Below are positions 23,441 to 34,788 of a stretch of DNA of 64,000 nucleotides, piece after piece. A program made the position numbers and the translations under genes. Source of the stretch: Panax quinquefolius (lineage: Eukaryota; Streptophyta; Magnoliopsida; Apiales; Araliaceae); assembly GCA_020205615.1 (NCBI GenBank), contig CM035160.1, positions 148,161,991 through 148,225,990 on the forward strand, read 5' to 3'. The number at the start of each line of letters is the position of its first letter. The stretch's first letter is position 1. Below the pieces are notes generated by a model. The model did no database searches, was not told where the DNA came from, and was given only the letters and a program-made list of their open reading frames with translations.

Positions 23441-26326
23441 TTTAAGACCCCTCAAATTTTAAATAAAAGGAATTTCCTTTATTTATTATTTTGAAATAGT
23501 AAGGGTTGATTTGATTAATGTGGATAGTTAAGGGTTAAATACGCAAATATTTCAAAATAAGCAAGTGGTTATAAAATATTCATTATTGTCGGGAATATTC
23601 GTTTGGTCGTGGAATATTCATGATCGCTTGGGAATATTCGTATTTATACACAGCAACGGCCGTATGTGTGGCCCCCATAACTAAAAGGGATTGGATGAAG
23701 AAAACGACAAATATAAGTTGTTTTTAAAATAACGTGCGTAGTTATTACCGTTAATCTTGTTGAATACCCGGTGGTTAAAACACACTAATACGCTATTGTT
23801 GAAAGAAGATACCAGTGATTGCACCAATTATTGATTCTTACGTAAGAAGGCACTACTCAATAATGGTTACGAATTAATTCTCAAAGATTTTATCGAGTTA
23901 ATAATTGTCGCGTTGATATTTTATATTGTCATTGTTTCAATAATTGTCATTATAATCGTATTTTTCATTATCGAAGCTAATAATTCATATTATCCTAATA
24001 ATATTATTAGATAACATTATTGGCAATGTCTAGAAAGTTCTGCTCAAGGAGAGGTTTGGTCACCTAATCATACCACCGAAGAAGAAATTCTTATTGAAAG
24101 CCCTCTTTCTGAGGAACTGCACGGTTATCAATATTGTGATTCTCAGTAATATTATTTGTGAATAATTAATTATTGATTTATATGATGAGGAAAATATTGA
24201 TTTTATGTGGATATAGATGGAGAAAATTTTTAAAATGACAATTGTTGAAAATTAATATTTTATCTTTTTCCGATAAAATAATTCATTTAAATATATTATT
24301 TTAATATATTAATATATTAACGAACGTGATATTTTTACAATGAATGTGGGATATATGTTTAATCATAGTATCCTCACAGTTTGAGGAAGAAAGTATTTTG
24401 TTGCAATAAATGTTTAAAACGTGTTAAAAGATGTTCTGTTATTGGAAGAATTCTTTACTGGCCGGAAGAACAAGTTCTTTTATCTTCCGCTCAGCGCAGA
24501 GGTTATATATGGATTTGAAATTTGATTATGGACCCCATTTATCGAAAAATCATCCGCTTGTGGATTTGGATTTGGTCGATTTCTGTTTGGAATTTGGAAA
24601 ACTTTCTTCGCAAAGTTGTAGAGAATTGAATTTCCTATAAAAACACGCGAGATTCAATTTTCTGATAAAAGGGCTATTTATTATGAATTATTGAAGTTCA
24701 AGTTCTCAAATAATTAATTTTTGGAAGTTTTAATTGTTTTATTTAAGAAAAACGTTTTTGCAATCCCACATGTGATACAAATGTGCTGAATTCAGTTGGT
24801 CTAAGGTGGGCTTGAATTTGTTTAATTATATTATTATTTTATTAAATTTTCTGCTTTGGTGTTCTAAGCGTTTTCCTATAAATAGGTGCTTGGGTTAGAA
24901 TTGAAAATCACACCGTAAACTCAAGTTTTCTCTCTCTATATTATCGAGCGTATTCTTGTGAGTATTTTGAGTATACTTTGAGTATTGCTAGATTTGCAAG
25001 TTCCCTTCAAAGACTATACCCTAGATTCTAGCTAGAAGTCTTGATCTTTCGAGGTAAGGGATGTTATTTTCTTCTCAAATGATATTATTTCTTTAATATC
25101 ATTATCTTTGAAATATTGGTTGGAACTTTTATCAAATTTGGAACTTTTTCATGCTCTAAGGTTACTATTCATGAGTTACTATTCACGAGTTACTATTCAT
25201 GAGTTACTATTCACGAAGTTACTATTCACGAAAGTTACTATTCACGTACTATTCTATGAAGCGTGAAGATGTTTTTTTTGTGAATTTCTATCTTTTGGTG
25301 TTTGAGTTTCTATTCACGATACTCGGTGACTATTCACGATATCTGATTTATTCAATCAAAAAAATAAAATTTCTTCTTTTCGTCTAAAACATCTATTCGG
25401 ATACTAACTCGATTGTATCCATGTTTTGATCATTCTTGAATTTTACACCACTATGATTATTTTGAGGTATTTTTTGGACGTGGATAAAACCAAGTACGAA
25501 TCCTTAATCCTTAATCCTTGTCATTTTGTTTCACTCGGATTCGCTTTTTTAAAAAAAAATATTTTTCATCATCCTCGGTCTTAAAAGATGATATTATGGA
25601 ATATCTTTGGCCCAGTAGTGCAAGATGAATGATTTCTTAAGAATATCTTTGGCCCATAGTGCAAAGATGAATGATTTCTGAAGAATATTCTTTTGGCCGT
25701 AGTCAAAAGATGAACAGTGTTTAAATGAACACTGACTAATCGATGAATATCTTTGGCCCAGTAGTGCAAGATGAATATTTGATTCAGATGTATATCGATT
25801 GATGTTACAGGATAAAAGATAGACGATGAACTTTTAAATTCATACATAGAAGATAGTAGTTTGCATTCTCTACTTAACTCTTCTAATGAATTATTATTTC
25901 ATTATGTAATATTGATTTAAAATTTGTTGTCTATCAGATTATATTAGATTTTTCCTCGTTGAAGAATAACGATAATTTGTCAGATATTATCTTAGTCATA
26001 ATATTCTTTTACTCGAGCTAGTTGAGCTCACCCTTTTCCTTTTTGTTCCATTTTTCTCGTGAGGCGAGAATATAAATGAGTACGCAGCTCTGGGTATGGA
26101 ATGAAGGTTTTAGAAAGGATTGTTTAGTAGTCCTCACCATTTTGTAAAATAATTTATCAATAAATGTGATGAGGATTTATTTGAGTATAGATATTGTCTA
26201 GTAAGATAATATTTGTATTCAAACTCACGCTTTTCATTGTTGTAATAATAAAGTTGTAGTTATTTCGCATACATGTATCGACAACTCTCGTAATGGGTGA
26301 TGTATACCTATTTTGGGGGCGTCACA
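23441..26326 (+). repeat. Element C 3' LTR
   Basis: About 2.89 kb, ending GGGGGCGTCACA. The start reads TTTAAGACCCC (the second base of TG is changed). It matches the 5' LTR closely, except for a scrambled and longer block at about 24420-24545. The TATA box is at 24876, the GAATAGTAACTC-like leader repeats at 25165-25250 and minisatellite units at 25590-25790. Confidence 0.88.
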
Positions 26327-27928
26327 ACCTCTTTCCTGGGAACGACCTGGTTGTCATAATTGTGATTCTGTAATATTATTTGTGAATAATTAATTATCGA
26401 TTTATATGATAAGAAAATATTTATTTTATGTGGACATAAATGATGGATAGGAAAATATTTATTTTGTGTGGATATAAATGAATGAATTAATGCTGAGGTA
26501 TTTTATCAGTATTTTATCGAAATGAAAGTATTAAAAATCGTCCGTATGTGGATTTGGGCATTTTTCGTTTGGAATTTAAAAAAATTTAAATTTACAAAGT
26601 TGTAAAGAATTCGATTTCCTATGGAATGGACATAAAATTCGTATTTTTCTGATAAAAGGGAAATTTATTATGAATTATTGAAGTTTTGAAAATAAATATT
26701 TTTATTTAAAACATGGGTGGGACCCACTTTTATTTTTAGTGGAAAAATATGCTGAAATTATTTGTTCAAAAGTGGACTGCTGAGCTTGGTCTTGGTGTGC
26801 GTGACAATTGTTATAAAAATATTAATATTTTATTAATTTAGTCTCCTTTGGCATTCTAGCATTTTTTTATAAATATGGTGCTTAGTTAGAATTGAAAATC
26901 ACACCAGAAACAAGTTTTCTCTCTCTCTATATTATCGAGCATATTTTGTGAGTATTTAGATACTTTGAGAGTTGCTATTCAGTGCAAGTTTTCTTCAACA
27001 TCATATTCGATATTTCATTCAGAAATAATGTTCTTTTGAGGTAAGGGATGTTATTTTCTTCGTAAATGATATTATTTTCTTCAATATCATTATGCTGAAA
27101 TATTGATATGAATTTTATTGTGGAATTTCTACATTTTTGTGTCAGAGTTACTATTCACGTATACGACACTATTCACAAATACGACACTATTCACCGAAAA
27201 ATGAAATTTTCTCTTCTTTGTCCCAGATGTCTATTATGGTTACTATCTTTGATTGTATCCATGTTTTGATCTTCATTCTTGAATTTTATTCCATTATGGT
27301 TTATTATGGAGTATTTTTAAACTTGAATTATCTAAAGTACGAATCTCTAATCTTTGACCTTTTATCTCAATGGATTCGTTCTCTAAAATATTTTTCATCA
27401 TCCTCAGTCTTTAATGGTGATACTTGATGAATTTCTTTGGCCTGTAGTGCAAAGATGGACAGGTGTTGAGATGAACATGACCAACTGGTGATACAAATGA
27501 ATATCTTTGGCCTGTAGTGCAAAGATGAATATTTGATTCAAGATGTATATTGTTTGCTGTTACAGGGATAAAATATTGATGATTTTGATGTTACAGGGAT
27601 AAAATATTGACGATGGACTTTTAAATTCATAGATGATAGTAGATTTCATTCTCTACTTAACTCTTCTAATGAATTGTTGTTTCTGCTGCAGTTGTTGATC
27701 TAAAACTTGTTATCTATTATATTCTATCAGATTTTTCCCTGTTGAGGACTAAGGATAATTTGTTGTACATTATCTTAGTCATAATATTCTTTACTAGGCT
27801 AGTTGAGCTCACCCTTTTCCTTTTTGTTCTATTTTTTTTCTCAGGAATCGAGAATATATCGGGGAGTAGTCGGGGTGTGGAGTGACGTTTCATGGCAGTT
27901 GTTATAGTAGTACTCACTATTTCAGTAT
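26327..27928 (+). mobile_element. LTR2, right part (3' end missing)
   Basis: Starts with the ACCTC duplication and resumes LTR2. The TATA box equivalent is TTATAAATAT at about 26868. One clean minisatellite unit (TTTGGCCTGTAGTGCAAAGA) is at 27440 and another at 27505. It breaks off after TAGTAGTACTCACTATTT at about 27928, some 370 bp before the expected LTR end. Confidence 0.78.
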
Positions 27929-29325
27929 CCAGTCTTCTTCTGAGGTAAGGGGTATTATTTCTTTCGTATTCGTAAGGGATATTATTTTTGTTCAGTATTC
28001 TTAAGAAATAATTTTTTATTCTATACTTTGTAGTATGTGAGTAATATTATTTTATTTCATATTCCTAATTCTACACTCATTCTGTTAAAGTATTGCTTCT
28101 ATACTCCATAAAACTAGTAGAATATCCTTGAAATTTGCGCTTCATCCAGTATCGTTTCACAAGGATATTTTTTGAACATTCTTGTTAAATTTTAAGCTTT
28201 TCATGTCAAAGTACTGTTCACGGGATATTATTCATAAAGTACTATTCATGATAAAAATTAATTTCTTTTCGGTCCAAATCACTTTTGATACAATATCATT
28301 CTTGAATTTTACTCCATAAAGCAGTATCATATTGGCAATTTGAACATTATTGAATTCTGGATAAATTAAATTATAAATCTTTAAAATTTATCCTTATTTT
28401 CATTTAATTGAATTCTTATATCATTGTCATCATTCCCATGCTTATATTGTGATGAAAGTCATCTTTGACCGTTGTGCATAGATGGACTGTTGATTGGCAT
28501 GATTAATGACCAGGGATTATTCGGTATAATCATGACTGTAATGTTACAAGTGATGTGGATTATTTATCGAAATGAGTCTCAAATGACGCTTATTAGTATG
28601 ATCATGACCATCGTTTTCTTTTTTTCGCCAAGGGTGCAAAGATGAATTGTTGTTTGGCATGTTCACGACCATTGGTGGGAAACACGAATATCCTCGCCCG
28701 TAGTGCATGGATAATTCGTGGTCGTGATACTAATGAATATCTTTGCCCGTAGTAGCGTGGATAATTCAATTGATGATGGATTATTTATTGTCGAAGTTTC
28801 AAATATATAAAATTGATGGTAAACTTTTAAATCATAGAAAATAGTAGATATCATGCTCTACTTGATTCTTCTAATGGATTGCTTATTCCACTGGCAGTTG
28901 TTGATCTAAAACTTGTTGTTTATTGTATTCTATCAGTTGTTATACTGTTGAAGGCTAAGGATAATTTATTCTGCATTATCTTAATCATAATATTTCTTAC
29001 TGGGCTAGTTGAGCTCACCCTTTTCTTTCACTGTTCTCTTCAAGAAATGAGAATATATTATTGGGACTAGTCAGGGAATGAAGTGATGGTCCGAGATGGT
29101 GGCTATAGTAGTCCTCACTATTTTTATAAAATAGTGCGATAATAATTATAACGAGGACTCCATTGAGTGTGAATATTGTCTAAAAGACAATATTCGTGTT
29201 AAAACTCCCAACTATGTTTTGTCGTATTTTACACGACAGTTGTATAATTAAGTTGTGGTTGTATTTTGTACCATATATTTGACGACTCAGAATGAGTGAT
29301 GTATACCTATTTTGGGGGCGTCACA
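27929..29325 (+). mobile_element. LTR1, right part
   Basis: From about 27929 the sequence jumps to the leader of an A-type LTR (GAGGTAAGGGGTATTATTTC) and runs to GGGGGCGTCACA at 29325, followed by the ATAAA duplication. The AATATTCGTAAGG repeats, degenerate minisatellite units at 28460-28760 and the CTAGTTGAGCTCACCC motif are in the expected order. Confidence 0.78.
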
Positions 29326-29814
29326 ATAAAATTTTTAAATCATAGAAGATAGTACATACCATGCTCTACTTAACTCTTCTAATGGATTGCTTGTTTCGTT
29401 GCAGTTAAACTTGTTGTTTATTGTATTCTATCAGTTTAACACTGTTGAAGGCTAACGATAATTTATTCTGCATTATCTTAGTCATAATATTTCTTACCGG
29501 GCTAGTTGAGCTCACCCTTTTGCTTTCATTGTTCTCTTCAGGAAATGAGAACGTAGTCGGGACTAGTCGGGGAACGGAGTGACGATCCGAGATGGTGGTT
29601 GTAGTAATACTCACTATTTTATAAAATAGTGATAATAATTGTAATGAGGACTCCATTTGAGTTTGGATATTGTCTAGAAGACAATATTCGTGTTAAAACT
29701 CTTACCTCATGTTGTATAATTAAGTTTGTATTTGTATTTTGTACCATATATTTGGCGACTCATAATGGGTTATATATACCTATTTTGGGGGCGTCACACC
29801 TAACATCGAGCTTA
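29326..29814 (+). mobile_element. Host LTR A, last piece plus primer-site remnant
   Basis: Starts with ATAAA and continues the LTR stopped at 13794, ending GGGGGCGTCACA at 29798. Then ATCGAGCTTA (29805-29814) is a worn primer-binding site, after which the sequence is unrelated. Host A was therefore a 5' LTR whose interior has been lost, not a clean solo LTR. Confidence 0.75.
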
Positions 29815-29878
29815 TGAGTTAAATAAACTGCTATTAGACAAATAAGATTTTCAACTCCAAAATGTTGTGTAACTAATA

Positions 29879-30671
29879 GGGTATTTGGAATCACTTATAA
29901 TCAATCAAACATACTTCTAATCAATTTTAAGTAGTAAAAAGTGTTGTTAACCTGATTTACGACTTATAATCATTTTTATGGAAATAATCAGAAGTTTCAA
30001 TTTAGAGCTTCTAATTATTTATCAAATTTAATAATCAAGTTTGACAAAATATATTACCAATATATCCCTATTTGTTTTAATAATTCCATACATTACCTAA
30101 CTTTACTTCTCAAAACATTCTTCTTTAGTAATTTACACTCAAAATAATTGATTAACAATTTTTTATACCAAACACTTTTCATTTTTTACTTTAAGTACTA
30201 TTTATTTAATAAGCACAAACTACTTTTTAAAATCGATTATAATCCGAATCAATAATCACATCATTACTTAAAAAATGTGATTACCGATTCGATTACTACT
30301 TTTGATTATAATCAATTTTAAAAAATAGTTTATGTTTGTTAAATAAAAATACTTAAACTAGTAAAAAGTAAAAGTGTTTGGTATAAAAAATTGGTAATAA
30401 CTTATTTCAAGTATAAATTACTAAAGAGAAATGTTTTGAGAAATAAATACGGGTAATTGATGAAATTATTAAAATAAATAAGGATAGATTGGTAATATAC
30501 TTGGTCAAACCTGAATTGGCACATAATTAGTATCTCCACTTTGGAGCTTGATTATTTTCATAAAAAGTTATTATAAGTAGTTTTAAAATTAAGTTAACAA
30601 GCACTTTTTATTTCTTAAAACCGATTATAAGTATGTTTGACAGCTTATAAGCGAGCACAAACACCATCTAA
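29879..30671. mobile_element. Foldback element with arms of nearly 400 bp
   Basis: Almost the whole 790 bp is an imperfect inverted repeat centred near 30275. The ends read GGTATTTGGAATCACTTATA and, reversed from the right, GGTGTTTGTGCTCGCTTATA; the centre pairs TAATCACATCATTACTTAA with its complement. It contains no coding frame. A target duplication is not clear, so the superfamily is open (hAT- or PIF-like MITE are both possible). Confidence 0.72.
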
Positions 30672-31955
30672 ACATACACTTTGCGTGTTTAGTCATTACA
30701 CCAACAATGGTGCAACGAGTTAAGTTTCAAAATTTATGTTTGTGAGTTAAATAAGTTACGACTCCAATCGCATGTATATGAACAAACACTTTAATAATTC
30801 TTTGTTTGAATCCAACTATGTCATATTTTACCACTAAGAATCATAACAAGCTTGTATGAGATTTAATATTTGAAAATTCGTTATTTTACTCCTAACATTA
30901 TTTGCAATATTTAAATATCTTTTCATTTTCATTAAAATATAATTAAAGGATTATTGCATTTTTATTTAAAATGTAAAATTTCTTTTTGTATAGTCATTTA
31001 TACATCAAGCCCTATATCTAAAAGCACGATGCCTAATTAAATTTTAATTTGAAAACTTGTCGAGTTGACTTAGTTGGTACATGAATTCATTCATTCATTC
31101 ATAAATAAATTTTAAACCTTTGTGAGTTGTTTCAATTGGTACATAAGTTCATTGATTAATTTGTTCTCACAAGATAAGTAAAATCCAATTTTTTCTTTTA
31201 AAAAAACAAAATATATAAAAAATCTAGCCTCTCCGTTTTTTTAATGATTTTGACTTGCAATTCTATATTTCAAACTAATAAAAAATTGTTTTGCAATGTC
31301 AATTATTAAATAAAATCCAAAAATAAAGTTTTAAATTAATCCCAAAATGCTTATCCCAAATTCACATACAATAAATTAAAGGGGCATGATTGGAAAATAC
31401 CAAAAAATCCATAAAATTTCTATCACATGAAGGTGAAACTTAATCCATTTTGGTATAAAACATGAATTCATGAAATTAAATGAAAGTTTGTTGAAATAAC
31501 AAGTAGCCTTGATTTTTATTATGATACTTGAGATTCATCCATAAAATTATTAAATCCATTTATCACCTTTGATCACATCTATGTTATTATATATTAATAT
31601 AGGTTATGATTTCTCAATTCTTATGAATTTTGTGGTCATAAAAAGTTTAAAAAATTAAAAACAAAATTATCTCACAATCTTACAAATTAATTTTAAACAC
31701 TTATCAAATATTATTGAACATACCTTAATGAGACTTTGTGGCTTTGATCTTGAATATTTTTGTAGATGTGTTCTTGAGTTTGATTAGATCCTTCACTTTT
31801 ATCTGGGAGAAGAAACACTATCTTACATTAGGGTTAAGAGGTAAGTACGGGCATACCATATATTTATACTTGTTACTATAAGCCCTTGTTTAATGGGCTA
31901 CAATATGATAATTGGGCCTTTACATATTTTTATCCACATATCATAATAGAAATAA
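30672..31955. other. AT-rich non-coding stretch
   Basis: I see no gene, RNA or clear transposon here. There are a short (TTCA)n run at about 31086-31101 and two diverged copies of a GTTGACTTAGTTGGTACAT-like segment at about 31063 and 31125. Confidence 0.6.
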
Positions 31956-32214
31956 GGGTTCTTTACATAAATATACAATAATTAAAAAGTAATTACACCA
32001 TTAGTGCATCAAAAAATAATTATAAAAATAATACACTTTACAATATTAGTGCAATTAGGATTCCTTAATTTAGAGAATTAGTATAAGATTAAATTCATAA
32101 TAATAAGGAAACTTAAAATCAAGAAGAAATAACTGCCATAATTAATAATTCAAATTCAAATATCTTGGATCTAACAACAAAAACAAATTCAAATTCAAAA
32201 ATAATTGCATACTA

Positions 32215-32520
32215 ATTTCCAGCAAGAACAGAGTTACCAAACAAATCGAAAACAAAACAAAGAGAAAATCACGAACAAGCAAAACAAATCGAAAAAGAAA
32301 AAGTTAGAGTTATCAAACCAGCAAGAACAGATCTAAAATGAATTCGGAGTAGCCGAACAAAGAGGAAATCACGAACAACCAAAATAAAACAAATTGAAGA
32401 AGAAGAAGAAGTCGGAGTTACCAAAACAAATCAAAGAAGAAGAAGTCGGAGTTACCAAATCATCAAGAACAAATCCAAAACGAATTCAGAGTAGCCGAAC
32501 AAAGAGGAAATAACAAACAA
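32215..32520. repeat. Purine-rich tandem direct repeats
   Basis: Two to three diverged copies of a unit of about 100-130 bp built around GGAGTAGCCGAACAAAGAGG (32345 and 32488), AGAACAGATCTAAAATGAAT, and (GAA)n runs at 32395-32440. Adenine-rich on the plus strand; no function evident. Confidence 0.6.
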
Positions 32521-32523
32521 TTT

Positions 32524-32908
32524 TTTTTTATGAATATTTGGTTACCCACAAAAACTAAAATGGTTACCTTTGTATAAAGGTTTGGCTACCAACTGCACCA
32601 TATTTAAAATAATTTTATTTTTAAAAGGTTATTTATAAGTAACTAACAACTACATAAATGGAAACTTAGACATGACATTTCGGATACCATCTGCACGTAA
32701 CACTTGAAAACTGTTCTTAAATTTTTTATAATTAATTGGTTACCCAATAAAACTGAATTGGTTACTTTTTTATGAAGGTTTGGCTACCAACTTATAAATA
32801 ACATTTTAAAAATAAAATTATTATGAATATGGTGCAGTTGGTAGTCAACCTTCGTACAAAGGTAATCATTTTAATTTTTATGGATAACCAAATATTCATA
32901 AAAAATAA
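32524..32908. repeat. Inverted repeat (MITE-like), arms about 120 bp
   Basis: The left arm from 32529 (TATGAATATTTGGTTACCC) and the right arm ending about 32900 are reverse complements, including the ACCAACTGCACCATATT segment. A further inner repetition of the GGTTACC and TTTGGCTACCAAC words occurs at 32738-32790. No coding capacity. Confidence 0.65.
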
Positions 32909-33315
32909 ATGGCGCCTATGCCACAAAATCATGATTTGGTTGTGAATTTTGAGAGGAAACCGCTGCAGATACTACATCCGGATATTTTGTCAACATGGCT
33001 GATTGTGTTTATTAGTATTCTTTTTAGTTCTAAATGTGGCTTTGTCCTCATTCGCTATAATCCAGTCAAAGACTATCATATATTATAAACAAATAGCCAT
33101 CAGATAATATATCATAAACAAAAGACATAAATAGAAGTTTTATAATTTGAAGAGGGAATTATCAACATTTAAAGAAAGATGGGTCTGTTCTGATTGTCCA
33201 TCTCTAATTTTTTACGCAGCAAGAGATAGGGTTATAAACTACAAGAGAAAAGGAACCCAATACTGACTCAAGAAGAGCACATCATGCCAAGGCGTTGAAG
33301 CAAGAAATACACTAA

Positions 33316-34748
33316 GGGGGGTGTATTCAATTAAGATTTTTAAATTTTTTTAAAGATTTTAAAAGTTTGGTTGTATTCAATCAAGACATTTAAAGAGTTT
33401 ATAAAAGTTTAGTGGTATTCAATTACAATTTTTTTAATATCTTTAAAAGTTAGGTGGTATTGAATTAAGATTTTTACAAAGTCTATAAAAGTATTTTGGT
33501 TTTCAAAAATCATAGACTTTTCAGATTTCTATTAAATGGTAGAGTTTGACAGACTTTAGAAGAAGAATTATAACTATCAATCCATATCCAAAGTCTGACC
33601 TCATCTCTAAAGATTTTTATAGACTTCATATCTCATCTTAATAAACTAAATAAATTTAAAATACAATTCACATGAATCCAATATTTCTAATTACTTTATA
33701 ATTTAGAATAATTAATACTTCTGCTGTACCCACAAAAATAAAACATTTATTTTGTTTTTGTAGTCAACGTCTAAAATTCAAAATTTTAAAATTTGAATTT
33801 ATTTGTTATTTAATAATAAACACACGTTATTATTTCAAAAATAAAAATAAATACACAATATTTTAAAATTTTATAATTTCGTAAATTAACTTTGAATCGA
33901 GTTAAATGAAGAAAAAAAAAGTGAGAGAGGAAAGTAATTTATATAGAGAGTACGTACTTTATAATGATATATAGTTGTATAAAATATATAAGTTCTTCAA
34001 GCTTTTTATCATAATTTTATTATATGTTACATTGCTAAACTAAAAATTTATTAAAAAGAGTATAAATAAAAAAATATTTTTTATTTAAAAATAACTTGCT
34101 ATTTTAAAATATACATGAAAGAAGTATATATTATTTTTATTTGCAAATTTTGATACTAAGACGAGTTAATATTCAAATATTTGAATAGAAATCGATATAT
34201 ATTGCAAATGTTTATGTTAATTTTTTAATTGCTAGTTACGTAAATAAATATTGATGACAACTTTTGTAGACTGGAATGAAAAACAATAATTCAAAATAAG
34301 TGTACGCATATGCATAAAGTATATATAGCTCAATGAAAAGTGAGCTTAATTTTTGTATTGCGTCAGTAGTTTCTAAAGTTTTATTGGTATCTGAGTATCC
34401 AAATGTATTATGAAATGAGTAGAATAATATAAACGCTTTTAACATATATAAAATCTCATGCCACAATAATATAATGAGATTTACTCTAGTTCATGAAAAA
34501 AGAGGGAGATGTTGTACACATGGGCTAATTAACAATTAATATAAGTTGCAAGATATATTAGAAGTATACAAAAGTTTATCATAGTCTTGATAAAAAGTTT
34601 ATAAAAGTCTGTTACTTATTTCATAGAGTCTATAAAAGTCATTTTAAAAAAGTCTTTAAATCTTTGAAAGTCATTAAAATCCTATAAATTCTACAAAAGT
34701 ATGTCACTTAAAAAAAGTCTTTAAAAATCTTAATTGAATATACCCCCC
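33316..34748. mobile_element. PIF/Harbinger-type non-autonomous element
   Basis: Terminal inverted repeats are GGGGGGTGTATTCAATTAAG on the left and, reversed, GGGGGGTATATTCAATTAAG on the right. They extend through GATTTTTAAA and are flanked by the 3-bp duplication TAA (33313-33315 and 34749-34751). The TIR sequence and TWA target fit PIF/Harbinger. The 1.43-kb body is AT-rich without transposase; its longest frame (34466-34236, minus) resembles nothing I know. Near the left end the TIR word is repeated four times about 45 bp apart. Confidence 0.82.
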
Positions 34749-34788
34749 TAAATCAATTAACCTGAAAGGGGTATATATGAATAATTAC

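Larger units (their letters stand above)
15356..26326 (+). mobile_element. Element C: full-structure Tekay-type Ty3/gypsy chromovirus
   Basis: An 11-kb plus-strand element: 5' LTR 15356-18075, primer site, gag, protease, RT, RNase H, integrase, an altered C-terminal section, polypurine tract, and 3' LTR 23441-26326. The target duplication is ACCTC (15350-15354 and 26327-26331; one extra C sits before the 5' LTR). The LTRs are close to identical outside small indels and one scrambled block, so it is the youngest layer of the nest. All reading frames are broken by frequent 1-2 base indels, which may be partly sequence error. Confidence 0.9.

Noticed and set aside
34236..34466. Possible transposase in the PIF element
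   Set aside because: 76 codons without any of the acidic catalytic motifs or similarity to Harbinger transposase.
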